A stretch of 64,000 nt of DNA, taken from Nematopogon swammerdamellus (Eukaryota; Arthropoda; Insecta; Lepidoptera; Adelidae). Below, piece after piece: positions 22,211 through 32,925 of the stretch (position 1 is its first letter; every line of letters begins with the position of its first letter). A program made the position numbers and the translations under genes. Below the pieces are notes generated by a model. That model ran no database searches. It saw only the letters and a list, made by a program, of their open reading frames with translations, and was not told where the DNA came from. The stretch covers positions 17,531,596-17,595,595 of the forward strand of contig OX336343.1 of NCBI GenBank assembly GCA_946902875.1, given 5' to 3'.

Positions 22211-22492
22211 TCCGTCCAGTTCAGTGTAGCTAAAATGAAAAGAAGGGAAGCACTGACATGGCACCTAGTTCACTCGGTGTTATGGGCTGACATCACGGAT
22301 GTTGTAGGTGATGTATAATGCGCGGGGCGGATCTTGGCGTGTCGCCGCCGCAGCGGTTCGTCGGTGTTCTCCCTCGCACCCGCACCGTACTTGTATAGTT
22401 TATTCGCGTGGCGGGTCGCCCGCTGCGGCGACGACACGCCGAGATCCGTCCCGGGCACTATAGCCAACCGTGTCAGTTTCCATAAAAAAAAA
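22211..22492 (+). mobile_element. SINE-A 3' part interrupted by a MITE
   Basis: TCCGTCCAGTTCAGTGTAGC to GTAGGTGATGTA (22315), then the insertion at 22316-22460, then TAGCCAACCGTGTCAGTTTC and an A run. Without the insertion the two sides join into the normal GATGTAGCCAACC. Confidence 0.9.
22316..22460. mobile_element. 145-bp GC-rich MITE nested in SINE-A
   Basis: The ends TAATGCGCGGGGCGGATCTT and the complement of the right end, TAGTGCCCGGGACGGATCTC, form imperfect inverted repeats that continue through GGCGTGTCG. The target TA is duplicated (22314-22315 and 22461-22462). Inner GCCGCAGCGG and CCGCTGCGGC also pair. A TA duplication fits Tc1/mariner or related superfamilies; no transposase inside. 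Confidence 0.88.
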
Positions 22493-22784
22493 GTGTACTT
22501 TATTGATATCAAAACATAATCAATATTGAAATGTTTCCCATGCAATAGGAATAACTTAATTTTTTTGCAATTTTGAATAATTGAACATTAAAAGTTCCCA
22601 CACTATGGAACGGAGCGCCATCACTCGTAACTCAGCGGCCGACTGACAAACTGCAGTTAAACGGGGCGCTATATTTAGTGGGCCGAAACTCACGCCCAGC
22701 CGAGGCATTATTCCGCCATTCTGTGACACCGTTTTGCGTTGCCAGTGCACTAGATCGGGAGACTATGTCTGGATCTGGTTTGTG

Positions 22785-22962
22785 TTTTTTATTTTATTTT
22801 ATGGATAGCGCGACATTTGCCATCGTTTCACCTACTACGTGACTAACGATGCCCATGGACATTCTGTGATGCACGGGAATTGCGAATGCCATGCCGGCCT
22901 GACAGGAGCCTTTTCACGCCCTCTTGAAAAACCCCAGGCTGTACTCGTCGTGCTGTTTTCTT
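22785..22962 (-). repeat. LINE L-B 3' tail
   Basis: GATAGCGCGACATTTGCC, GATGCCCATGGACATTC, GCGAATGCCATGCCGGCCTG and a CTGTACTCG block match the L-B 3' ends at 23090, 30657 and 58556; minus strand with T-rich start at 22784-22800. Confidence 0.8.
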
Positions 22963-23089
22963 GTTTTCTAGATTCGGATTCATGAGGGTAGTTCATACTT
23001 TTTGCGTCATATTTCAGTTAAACGGATCAACTTGCTTTCAGTTGCGCAGAATTACCTCAAATGTCTAAGTGGGTTTTTGTTTTGATTTT

Positions 23090-23365
23090 TTTGTACATAT
23101 TGAAAGCGCGACATGTGGCGCCGAGCCACACATAAGGTGTCTAACGAAGCCCATGGACATTCGGTCTTATGCGGAGGTTGCGAATGCCATGCCGGCCTGA
23201 CTGGCCAGACTGGGCAGTAAGAGCGTTCCAGAGTTAACCAATTATGTAGAGGAAAGATCTGCAGAACCTATTACGCAACCGCGGTAAGTCCAGCATGCAG
23301 GGATGCAAACCCTGCCGGGTGTGCGTGGTGCGGAGGTGGAACGGGGACGGCGGGATCGCGTTAAA
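23090..23365 (-). repeat. LINE L-B 3' tail, longer copy
   Basis: GCGCGACATGTGGCGCCGAG, GTCTAACGAAGCCCATGGAC, GCGAATGCCATGCCGGCCTG, AGCGTTCCAGAGTT, GGAAAGATCTGCAGAACC and GGTGCGGAGGTGGAACGGGG. The last blocks encode the LINE C-terminus on the minus strand, with breaks. Lies just beyond, and in the same orientation as, the previous copy. Confidence 0.8.
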
Positions 23366-23798
23366 CAGTTACCTACTCTTTAACTTATAAATATTGTTTT
23401 AAATAGTTTTTGGAAAAGTTGTGTATGTATTTATTTACTGTATACGTGGCTTGCGACCTATTTTAAATGCCGTTTAGTGTTTGCATACAGTACATTTACG
23501 AGAAATAAGCAATTTTTGTGACCTAGTTTTCTCCATACAAACTTGATAGGCCGTTCGGGATGACTCGGGTGAATTTTATTGTGAACGACACGGGGGCTGC
23601 TGATACACAAGAAAGGTATGATTAGGTCCGTTATTTATTAGTGTTCATAATAAAAATACTATGTGACCGATAGGCGGTCTAATAAATTTATAAAAAAAAA
23701 AAACCTGAGGGAGGTCGCGATTTTCACATAGAACAACTTTACAAAATAATGTTGTCACCTAAACTCCTTAAAATTATTTTTTTTTTATTTTTTTTTTA
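23366..23798. other. Unassigned DNA
   Basis: No gene or repeat family recognised. Confidence 0.4.
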
Positions 23799-23961
23799 TA
23801 TAGCATGATACCTGTGACAGCTGTCAGACAAAGTGACATTACCATAATAGTGACTTACCACTAATAAAGTATGAAATTGCCTTTGTGCAATTTACTCTAA
23901 AAAAAATACGGAACTTCATGCACATGTTCTCGATGACAGCTGTCACAGGTATCATGCTATA
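23799..23961. mobile_element. 163-bp element with perfect 28-bp inverted repeats
   Basis: 23799-23826 and 23934-23961 are exact reverse complements (TATAGCATGATACCTGTGAC on the left, continuing AGCTGTCA). The inner 107 bp is AT-rich and non-coding. A TA target duplication next to TAGCATG ends is possible. Probable MITE. Confidence 0.88.
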
Positions 23962-24584
23962 TTTTAAGGAGAATAGAATACGTAATATATATAAAAAAAT
24001 GCCATTTATAGCTAGAATATTTATCTGTAAATACAATCCATATGTTAGTTCATGAAGTTTTATGGAAAAATCTTCCAAAATGATTTTTTTCGAGAGTAAT
24101 GCGCCGGCGCCGATCGCGGCGCGCCACCTGGTGTAGCAGAAGGATTGTTTTGGTTAATGCTTCTGTAGCAGAAGGGAGTGGTAGTAGTGAAAAATGAAGT
24201 AACGTCAAGAAATCCGGTCGTTGCTTGAAGATAGATGAAGGGATTTGCTTCATCATTTCATGCAATGTATAGCGATGGGCTCAGTACCTAGGACACAGCG
24301 GGCTTTTCGCGTAAATCGACTGTTGCTAGGTCTGTAGCGAGCGACGCCACCCTCAATACCTCGCTCGTCGCCACCGCCTATCGCGCGCGCCAACTGCCGC
24401 CGTTTGACGTATGGGCGGCCATGACAGAAAAATAAAATTAAACGCAAAATGTTTCCGCTTTTGTTGAAAAATGTCCGGCATCAAGAGGGAATAATTTGCC
24501 GCTGGATCTGTCTCCTATTGAGAATAAATTATCCTATCGACACATCATGGTCGCGTTACCGTTTTATGTCGTTGTATTTGTGTT
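23962..24584. other. Unassigned; CpG-rich part 24300-24420
   Basis: No gene recognised. CGCGCGCGCC near 24390 lies in a GC-rich patch like those at 4.4 and 18.6 kb. Confidence 0.35.
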
Positions 24585-24985
24585 TTTTTAGATTTCCGTA
24601 TCCCGTATGGAAGCCTATTACTAAGCCTACGCTGTCTGTCTGTCTGTCCGTCCGTCCGTCCGTCCGTCCGTCCGTCCGTCCGTCTGTCCGAGGGCTGTAT
24701 CTCTTGAACCGTAATAGGTAGCTAGTTGAAATTTTCACAGAATATTTGTTATTATGGCCGATATAACCACAAATAATAAAAATAAGAAAAAGTAAATAAT
24801 TCACGTGGGTTCCCATAGAACAAACCAAAAAGTGTATGCGCACGCGCCATCTACCGAATAGATTATGAAGCATGACATTAACTAACAAATGAAGTATTTC
24901 ATAACACGCCATCTAGATGGCGTGAGTAGCGCTAGCTGTGACATAGCGATACGGGACCCTCGACTCGCACTTGGCCGGTTTTTTT
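24585..24985 (+). repeat. Dispersed repeat R1 with (CCGT)n core
   Basis: Starts AGATTTCCGTATCCCGTATG, then CCTATTACTAAGCCTACG, a CTGT/CCGT microsatellite (24640-24690), GGGCTGTATCTCTTGAACCG, TTGAAATTTTCACAGAATAT and ends ACGGGACCCTCGACTCGCAC TTGGCCGG plus T run. The reverse copy at 56072-56403 has the same order. A 20-bp palindrome (CACGCCATCTAGATGGCGTG, 24905-24924) lies inside. Widespread lepidopteran-type repeat; class not certain. Confidence 0.8.
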
Positions 24986-25538
24986 TTAATTCGTTATGTC
25001 GTGGAGACATGATGGACAAGGTAATCAGGCGAGCGCGCGGCGCACGGCGTTGCGGGGCCCCAGTGCTTTCAGTTATTTTTTTTATTATTTTGTTGTCGGT
25101 GGGAGCACCGTCGCCCGCCGTCACCGCGGTGTCGCGACGCGATGCACCTGTTGCCGACACTTTTTTACCGACGACGCATTTTCGCTCGTGAAATGGAACC
25201 ATTTTCAGCGAGAGGGAATTTACGCAATGCGTGCACCGACAATATCGCGCGCCGCTCCACATATATTTCAGTGCGTTAATAAATAGCCGCGCTAATTTTC
25301 GGCTTAAAACTGCATTGTCCTTTAAAGTTTTCGCGTGCGGTTAAAATTAATTGCTTTTGAAATAAATTGTCGGAGTAGGTAATGAAATGTCGTTCGAATT
25401 GAAGCGATTTCATTGTTATTTACTTAGCGCGAAAGTTACATTGTATGGAAGGCTGTGACCATGTTGTGTGCCAAATACATTAAATGGGTGCCTTTCCTTT
25501 GTATAGGTTATTTAGGTGTCCCGAGAATGCTTACCTAT

Positions 25539-25590
25539 AATTAGGTATAGTTACTATGTAGACTTGTACTTACAATAACTATACCTAATT
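25539..25590. repeat. Perfect 15-bp inverted repeat, 22-bp loop
   Basis: AATTAGGTATAGTTA (25539-25553) and TAACTATACCTAATT (25576-25590). Confidence 0.9.
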
Positions 25591-26190
25591 TAATTAATAT
25601 TATCTGATCTTACAGTACTTAAAATACAGACTTAAAATAATTTAAATAAAGATTTATATTTATATCACCAAACATTGTACTAACTAACATAATGTGTTCT
25701 CAATGTGATATCAGTTTAGTTTACACAAAGGAATATTAGCCTGGAAATCCAGAGGGGAACGCGGCCGGTATGCTCAGGCAAATCGTTTCGATGAAATTTA
25801 TTTAGTGAGTTCGTTCTATTCTATTTTATTTATTTTTAAGACAGTTATAATTGTACATTGTTTAATTTAGTTAGTTTAGTTATTTTGATAATTGTTTTAA
25901 ATGTACCTATTTATTTTTACCGCTAGCATCCTCGGAACTGTGCCGTCGTCGTCCCACCTGGAGGTGCGGGATTTCATTTGATTTATTCATTTCCGTCTTA
26001 GGTACCATCAGTACACTTGAGTTCGTCACATTTTAGTTAAACTTTACAATTGTAACATTCTGGGTCTAGCCATGGCAAGGGACTAATAATTTTAGCCTAA
26101 GCAATAACATACACACCTAAAAATTATAAATAATACAGAGAAAAAAAAATACAGTTTTGTGCATAAATATTTAATAAAATATAAATTGAT

Positions 26191-26265
26191 ACTAACTCGT
26201 TTACGTTTACTTTACTAACTCGTTTACGTTTACTTTTGTATGTTTTACGTACATACAAAAGTAAA
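26191..26265. repeat. 23-bp tandem duplication running into a hairpin
   Basis: 26191-26213 and 26214-26236 are identical (ACTAACTCGTTTACGTTTAC, then TTT). Overlapping the second copy, 26229-26243 (TTTACTTTTGTATGT) pairs perfectly with 26251-26265 around a 7-base loop. Confidence 0.9.
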
Positions 26266-27324
26266 TCCTTATCCCTTACAGGTATTAGTAATAGTGCCTA
26301 CTGTATAATTTTTGTTTCAGTTTTGCACAATTTAGCTATTCCTAATTTACATATTCAGCGGTATCAGCTAACTAAATGATTGTGGCACAACCGAACGTAA
26401 CGATGTCGCGCGCCCTCACCACAAATACCGAGCGGGCCGAATTACGTACAAAATCTCCTTTATCTCACCGAACATAACTCAAGATAGACAAGGACGCAAC
26501 TAGACTAACTCCACTCTACGTTGACCAATCCTTACACGTTCGTTTTGGAATGACGCTTCTATCAATTATATGGAAATATTTAGTTTTAAGCACGCCATTA
26601 TGCGTTAGAGGTAGTGTTCAAGTGTCACGTTTTCGGGGGCGCAGTGTAACTTAGACCTGGAGTCACTGAAATGTTAATACCCTGAACAAATTTATGACTG
26701 AAGCTTATGCAGATTGGCTGAGAAATCTTGGCGCGTCGAGGCTGTGTAAATGTAAGTGGTCGAAACAAGCGAAATGTGTGATATTAACATATTACAGTTG
26801 CATTCACGAGTCATGAGCACACTTTTCATTGGTCGGTTTGGCGGGATGTGATCACGGTAGATAAAATTATGTAAATAAACATCACTCGCGCTCGCGAATG
26901 TTATGCATTAACGTGTTACCTAATCTAAATTCACTCTAGTCTAGCCCCAAAATCCTTGGGGTACCCGTACAGACAGTATCGGAGTACCAGTAGAGCCCTA
27001 ACATGAAACAAAATAATAAAATACAAACTTCCACAAAGTTCTAAATCTTCTCCGTGAGCGGCTAAAGGGGTGCTCTACTACAACCCCTAATTTTCCAGCC
27101 GAAATACGACATAAACCTAGTATTTAGTGGGTTCACAGGTGGCAAAGTTAGTTAAAGCAGGGGGCGGCAACGGTGGTAGTGCTCCCGATAAAATTACAAG
27201 TTTAGTACGCACTCATTCGAAATGGTCAGATAGTAGGGAATCCTGGCATAACACGGAAATCTGTATAGGGCAGTGGGTAACATTTAATTATTATTCGTTA
27301 ATCAAAAAACGGTGTAAGTGAAGA

Positions 27325-28205
27325 TTCAGTGACAGTCAGTCAGGATTGGACAGACTTCGGCGAAATATATTTCTTTATTTACACGTCTTCTTAAAACTAA
27401 TTTTGTACATATTAAAAACCTAACATTAAAAACATATACAAAATTAACCTTAAAAAATAGAGTTTCCACCACCGGCGGCCGGCGGGGCGAACCCAGGCTA
27501 CCGATGGTCGGGTCCCAAAGAGAGAAACCTCCGGACGATGCGTGCAGTGTCGAGCAGGGCTGCCTTCTGGATCTGACCCTTGACCCAACCACTCAGCGAG
27601 AGCCTCTTAAGGTGGTCGTCGAGGCTCTTCGCTATCAGCCCATGCGCTGATACGACTATGGGTACAACGATCGTCGAGTCGACGGGTCACATTTTGGTTA
27701 CCTCGTGCTGCAGATCCAGATACTTTAACATCTTCTCTGCTTCCTTACTGACGAGGTTACCATCGTGCGGCACGGCGATATCGACGAGCGTTGCGCGCTT
27801 GCGTCCCGGTCTACTATCACAGTATCAGGCCTGTTCGCGAGAATAGTCCTGTCTGTAATAATGGGCCGGTCCCAATAGAGTGTGACATGATCATTCTCTT
27901 CGTGGATTGTACTTATAGTAAGGTACCTCGGTACCCACAAGGTTGAACTTTAAGGCAAGTTGCTGGTGGATAATCCTGGCTACTAGGATGTGTCTATGCA
28001 GATACTCGGTGTTGGCGAGCTGCGAACAACCGGAAATCACATGTATGAGGGACTCGCCAGGTTGGTGGCAGGCGTGGCAGATGTCAATGGTGCCATCCTT
28101 CATTATGTGTTTCCTATAGTTGTTTGTCTTGACAACCTCATCTTGTATTGCAAAGACAAAACCCTCGGTTTCCCCGAAGAGGTCTCCGAAGCGTAGCCAG
28201 TGCAC
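27325..28205 (-). pseudogene. LINE L-C: C-terminal region with zinc-knuckle-like motif, frameshifted
   Basis: From about 28205 the minus strand reads VHWLRFGDLFGETEGFVFAI, QDEVV, then CHACHQPGESLIHVISGC (a Cys-Cys-His-Cys cluster) and TEYLHRHILVARIIHQQLAL up to YYKYNPRRE and a stop at 27891. A frameshift continues the protein from about 27860 (LYWDRPIITDRTILANRPDT), with more shifts after 27760. A 3' part with TGGTGGAAACTC is shared with 56410-56475. The order fits the C-terminal third of a non-LTR retrotransposon polyprotein; I cannot name the clade. The RT core is absent, so the copy is dead. Confidence 0.75.
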
Positions 28206-28481
28206 GGAATTTTGAATATAATATAATATTTGAATTTCATTTATGTGACAAATTGACATACGGACATACGAAAGGACATTATATTGTATCTACACAAATA
28301 TTGTTTACATTTTGACGCCTACAGAACCTTAAAAATCTCATAATTGACCCATAAGTTCGACATCATAACACGTCATCCCCACTTACACTTTCCTACGAAA
28401 GCTTTGTCAATTATGAACCTTTGAAAAAATGCCTAGTATTAGCTCGTCATGCGGCGAAGGGGTCGCCGGGAGGTGAGGGAT
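28206..28481. other. Unassigned DNA
   Basis: Short gap with no recognised element. Confidence 0.35.
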
Positions 28482-28500
28482 GGGGGGGGGGGGGGGGGGG
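28482..28500 (+). repeat. Uninterrupted run of 19 G
   Basis: 19 consecutive G followed by AGGCGG. Such a run can form G-quadruplex DNA and is prone to length and assembly error. Confidence 0.9.
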
Positions 28501-28679
28501 AGGCGGTGCTGAAAGCGTTCGCGTTACGTTCGGGCGACGCGCGGCCATTAAACTCCGAAACTGCCTGAAAGTGACTGTCATAAAACAAACTTGACGCTCT
28601 CGCATCTCCGGTGAGATGCGGTTTTCAGCGGATGTGGTATACGTGCCAATTTTATGCTGAGAGATATATTATTTACACC

Positions 28680-28888
28680 TACACCTACATACGGCACGCT
28701 GTATCCCGACAATCGAGGTAAGCAGAGCAATCGGTGTGGTGCTGCAAAAACTCTGGTAAATTACATCACAACACCGACCACCTCGTTTAGCAGAGAATTA
28801 GGGCAAGATAACTATCTAGCACCAAGTAAGGCACGAAGATTCACCTGCTGCATAACTCGGTGGAAGGACCGCGCCAAGGTGAGAGTGA
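28680..28888 (+). mobile_element. SINE-B copy, 5' two thirds
   Basis: TACATACGGCACGCTGTATC, GGTAAGCAGAGCAATCGG, ACAACACCGACCACCTCGTT, GGCACGAAGATTCACCTGCT, GGTGGAAGGACCGCGCCAAG. It breaks at 28888, where a reverse 5S-like segment begins instead of the usual end module. Confidence 0.8.
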
Positions 28889-28921
28889 CGGTCACACATC
28901 CAAGTTCTGACCGCGACCGGG
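28889..28921 (-). repeat. 5S rRNA-like Pol III promoter segment
   Basis: The minus strand reads CCCGGTCGCGGTCAGAACTT GGATGTGTGACCG, matching the 5S rRNA internal control region (intermediate element and C box) with a few changes. One of four such segments in the window, all attached to SINE DNA. Confidence 0.7.
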
Positions 28922-28980
28922 TGTGCTTACATATTTTCACGATCGCACGTTGATCCATTCCATCACCGAGCTACCGGAGC

Positions 28981-29177
28981 TGTAGATTCCTTCCCTTACC
29001 TGGGTAAATCTGTACATTCCTTCCCTTAACTGGGTAAATCTGTAGATTCCTTCCCTTACCTGGGTTAATTGTAGATTCCTTACATTACCTGGGCAAATCT
29101 ATGGATTCCTTCCCTTACCTGAGTAAATCTGTACATTCCTTCCCTTACCTGGGTAAATCTGTAGATAAGTTCCCTTA
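28981..29177 (+). repeat. 30-bp minisatellite grown inside a SINE
   Basis: About 6.5 units of TGTAGATTCCTTCCCTTACC TGGGTAAATC, starting 28981, 29011, 29041, 29070, 29100, 29130 and 29160. The unit resembles the SINE-A segment ACTGTAGGTCCCTTCCCT, and the last unit runs on into SINE-A sequence (ACTAGGTGGTA), so a SINE segment was tandemly amplified. Confidence 0.88.
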
Positions 29178-29194
29178 ATATACTAGGTGGTATC

Positions 29195-29310
29195 AAATGC
29201 GTCGATAAGCCTATATCGATCGATAAACATCTATTCGTCTTCTTCTATTCTACTTCGTCGAACGAAGCAAATAGATGTTTATCGATCGATATAGGCTTAT
29301 CGACGCATTT
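29195..29310. mobile_element. 116-bp element with perfect 41-bp inverted arms
   Basis: 29195-29235 (AAATGCGTCGATAAGCCTAT...) and 29270-29310 are exact reverse complements over 41 bp, with a 34-bp loop. Each arm contains ATCGATCGAT. It sits between SINE parts (ACTAGGTGGTA before, TATACCACACTGAGTGAAGG after), so it inserted into the SINE. Perfect arms suggest youth or gene conversion. Confidence 0.92.
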
Positions 29311-29628
29311 GTGCTCCCGCTGCTGATTTATACCACACTGAGTGAAGGTCAGTCGAAATGTTGTCAAATTAATTTTTTTGTAGAATCTTTATTTCATTAA
29401 ATGTGTCTTAAAATTTTATCCCTTAAATGATATTGATGTCTACCTACTCGATAATCGATTCTTTGAAGGGCTATGATAATATTAATGTTTTTTCGTCCAG
29501 TTTAGTATAACTGACATGCTCAAATGGAAGTTCTGACATGGCGTTTACTTCCAACATGAACGAGTTGTAATGAGCTGCGTTCACGGCTGTAGCTGGCGAT
29601 GTAGGCAATCATATCAGGTTCTACAAAA
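29311..29628 (+). mobile_element. SINE-A-related copy, remaining 3' portion
   Basis: TACCACACTGAGTGAAGGTC at 29331 and, after AT-rich DNA, CGTCCAGTTTAGTATAACTG, GGAAGTTCTGACATGGCG, GGCTGTAGCTGGCGATGTAG and TATCAGGTTCTAC plus A run (29490-29628). Clearly diverged; an old copy whose parts begin near 28960. Confidence 0.7.
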
Positions 29629-30656
29629 AACAATAACTCTTCTATGATTTTAAATTCTTTGCTACATAATGTACTTACAGGTTACGAGGACGTGCTCCAG
29701 TACAATCGAGACATGATGTTGTCGTTTCTGATTCAGCCATTAATTATCTATTGTTGCAGAGTGTTGCTACGGAACAACGGGGAGTGGATGAGGAAACATT
29801 TAAAATATGTACAAATCAGGCCTCTAATAACAAACATGGCTTTGTCAAACCACCAAGGAAATGGGTTTTATTTGTTAATATGAAAGAGTACCTGTTTACC
29901 TACAGAAATCAACGACGATACCACATCAAAAATAGCTTTGTCTAGTATAAATATTGACCTGAAAATACCATTGCGCAACAGAAATAGCAATGTCCAACTA
30001 CATCGCTATATATCGCTCACAGAACGTTTTCATGCTCTGCTGTAAAATTGCAAAAAGTGGACAAAGCCATGTTGATATTAGAGGCCTGAAATACAAATTT
30101 ACTGACTTGAATACGTATATTATAGTACTCGAAGCTTTTTTAAGAAATGAAACTTTCCATAGTGTAATAATTTTTAACCTGTCCAATGAAACTGTTTTAG
30201 AAAATAATACGAATATATAGTTACAAATATTCAGGGTCCGTCGAAGATCTTAATTTTAATTACCGATTAGATGATTTTAATTACCCGACTACGGCGAAAC
30301 CAAATGGAAACTTATATGTGAGTTTATTTTGTAAACTTAGTTTAAAATTGCAAATCTAATACTTTTTCCAAAGTTTATTTCATTATATTTTGTACTTATT
30401 AAGGTTTGTTGATATTTGTACAACTAGATAAATCTAAATGAAATAGTATTTTACTAATTTTTTTTAATGAGTACCATAGGACGAAATTGTCCACTTTCAT
30501 TGTAATGAACAACGAGTAAATTTTACTCCTATACACTTTTAAAGTGTATTAAAACGTGTCTAACCTTTCATCTCTTCATTTTCAGGTAAACCGCCTCGCA
30601 TCTAAACATGGATCGCCCTGTAACGTCACATCTGGTATACGTGCACCAAGAGGCAG
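29629..30656. other. Unassigned; diverged inverted repeat 29816-30092
   Basis: CAGGCCTCTAATAACAAACA TGGCTTTGTC at about 29818 pairs with GACAAAGCCATGTTGATATT AGAGGCCTG at about 30060, arms of roughly 32 bp with a few mismatches. This looks like an old inverted-repeat element of 280 bp or more. ACCCGACTACGGCGAA at 30283 is an R4 end. No gene. Confidence 0.45.
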
Positions 30657-31015
30657 GTTTTTTTTTTTTTAATAAAAATCGCGACATGTGGCGCCGAGCC
30701 ACCCATAAGGTGTCTAACGACGACGCCCATGGGTATTCGGTCGTACGCGGGGGTTGCGAATGCCATGCCGGCCTGACATGTGAGACTTTACTCGGGGAGA
30801 ATTATGTGGGCAGGGAGAGCGTTCCAGAGTTTACCAGTACTGTGGAGGAAAGATCTGCAGAACCGATTGGTACGCATCCTTGGTAAGTCCAGCGTATAGG
30901 GATGCAATCCCTGCCCAGTGCATGTTGTGCGGAGGTGGAAAGGGGACGGCGGGAACAGCAGCTCCTCCGAGGTATTATATGGAATATGCATGCCTCGCTC
31001 GCCATACACCGCCAA
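30657..31015 (-). pseudogene. LINE L-B 3' tail: RT C-terminus and 3' UTR
   Basis: Minus strand: SSEELLFPPSPFH in one frame, then TRTNRFCRSFLHSTGKLWNA LPAHI after frame adjustment, matching the L-B tail at 58560-58768. The 3' UTR (GCGAATGCCATGCCGGCCTG complement, GTGGCGCCGAGCCACCC) ends in a poly(A), seen as T at 30657-30671. Truncated and frame-broken. Confidence 0.8.
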
Positions 31016-31442
31016 ACCTGTAACAATAGATACATGCGTCGCTATCTCACTCGCTGCAGGATATAAGCCTCCCCCTTACCCACCGCCGCGTCAGAACACG
31101 AGGCAAGCGTGCTCTCAGACAATACGCGATGCTGTGTGCTAAGCGCTTTGGAGCGCCCGGTCTCAGATTCAATACCTAATCAATATGGGCGACTATTCTG
31201 GGGTTCAGTATACGGTTTAGTCATTTATTAGTATTAAATAAGTTTCTAGGTTTTGTGGGAACACTAGCTTTCCCTACGGCTTCGCTTCGCGGCATCTATC
31301 TATCTATACATTCTAAAGCCATCCTTAGATAGGCAGACATTCGCTCGTGTTATAGTTGTTAACAGAAAATTATGAATCCGATTTTATTGAACTTCTATAA
31401 CTTCCGTCCGACCCCATTGCTCAGCCTCTATAGCGTATAATT
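31016..31442. other. Unassigned DNA
   Basis: 31020-31140 may continue the L-B tail. TTCGCTTCGCGGCATCTATC near 31280 resembles a reversed Helitron end, too degraded to call. Confidence 0.3.
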
Positions 31443-31765
31443 TCAATACTAATAGGTAATCAATCTGTAAGGGATGGTCATGGAGTAAGTTACTTTGTTT
31501 TATGAAATATTTTCTGTATATGTTCCTTCGTAACTCTTAAATCGATCATCTGAATTCGATGAAACTTAGTACAAGCACATTTAACTATACGTGACACAGG
31601 ATAGGCTAAATAAATAAAATTCAGTGCCGGTTATGCTAAGATGTGGCTGTCATACAATACAATCCGAATAATTGTTCGGCGCGCCGAAATAAATTTACGG
31701 TAGCGGGCATACTTTCTTCTTTTTAAATAAGAATTACACGCGAGTGAAGCCGCTGGCAAAAGCTA
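31443..31765 (+). mobile_element. Helitron H1 copy, degenerate end
   Basis: TCAATACTAATA start, CTGTAAGGGATGGTCATGGA, GATGAAACTTAGTACAAGCA, TGACACAGGATAGGCTAAAT, then GAGTGAAGCCGCTGGCAAAA GCTAT. The terminal CTAG has changed to CTAT. Confidence 0.8.
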
Positions 31766-32834
31766 TGTAGAATATAATCATTCGAAAATGTTTATCATTG
31801 CGATGCGTTGTAATGGTTACACAATATTCTAATGAGGCCAACAAAAATCTAAGTAGGTACTATCGAAAACAGGAAAAAAAAACATTGCCAGCTTTGGCTA
31901 ATGCTTCTTCATCGGGCGTTTTAAAGCAAACAGCTAAGCTTTAAGGGTGCGATATGCAAATATTAGGAGAAAACGAGATTTTTGCAATTTTCAAAAATTT
32001 ATTTCAGAGCAACCAGGCCACACAGAAAAAATATAAAAATTGATCACGAAAACCAAGAACAAAGAGAACTTTAAAAAAAAATGTACTCAAAATATGGCTT
32101 ATTTACTTAACAAACCCCTTTCAAACCCCACCTTGTTGTAAACAATTGCTAACATGGTGTTTTTAGCAGCTTTTTCCAGGGTCAACCTATACAAAAACTA
32201 AAAAACAAGCAGGATAAATAAAAGTTCTCATCTTTTTCTTTTATTTCTCCAGAATATTTTATATTTTGGTGTCTTGATTTTCTTAACAATTTATTCTAAA
32301 AAAACGTAATTTATGGTCCTCTGTCGTGTTTTTTTTTTTTTAGCAAAAGTTACATGTTATAAGAAACAAATCACTAAGCATGTTATATAATTCATATATT
32401 TTTATTGAAAAGAAAAAAAAAATCCGATTGAAAAATATGAGTATTTGGCTTCGAAAATTATTCTAACAAATGGCATATAATATAAGCCAAAACGCTCATT
32501 GATCTTATGTTTTGCATCGGCGGAATAGGGCCTTAACACGCCAATTGTTTTTTAACCAGAACAGTCCAGAATACCGGCTTACGTCTCAGCGTCTCCCCGA
32601 TTAGGTTCACTCCCAGACTCGATACACGATCGGTAAGCACGGAATACAGGTGTGAATAGTGTCAGCTAAGTTCCGGCTTAATCGCTTCTCCTTAAACGTG
32701 ATTATATCCGGACTTGCCACCCACAATCTAGAGAGATAGATGTCAAAAGCGTAGACAGGGTATCGACTCTTAGAGCAAGGTAAGAATCATTATAAAGACA
32801 AAAACTAAATTACAAGATGATATAGGTACATTTA
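31766..32834. other. Unassigned AT-rich DNA
   Basis: Long A and T runs; no gene, repeat family or RNA recognised. Confidence 0.4.
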
Positions 32835-32925
32835 GACTGGACGAAAATTGGAGAGGGGTATGTCCAGCAGTGGATGCTTACACGCTGACTGTCTGACATG
32901 CACGACTGACTGACTGACATGTATA
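32835..32925 (+). repeat. RTE-like LINE 3' end
   Basis: GACTGGACGAAAATTGGAGA, TATGTCCAGCAGTGG and ACACGCTGACTG with a (GACT)n tail match the complement of the RTE-like end at 63830-63920 (W.KIGEAYVQQW reading). Confidence 0.75.

Larger units (their letters stand above)
24986..27324. other. Unassigned DNA, 2.3 kb
   Basis: 24990-25260 is GC-richer, with open frames on both strands but no motif I recognise. The rest is AT-rich. Two hairpins are listed separately. No RNA gene or exon can be supported. Confidence 0.35.

Noticed and set aside
24882..25286. Overlapping open frames of about 100 codons on both strands
   Set aside because: Due to GC-rich DNA lacking stops; none has a recognisable motif or codon-use support.
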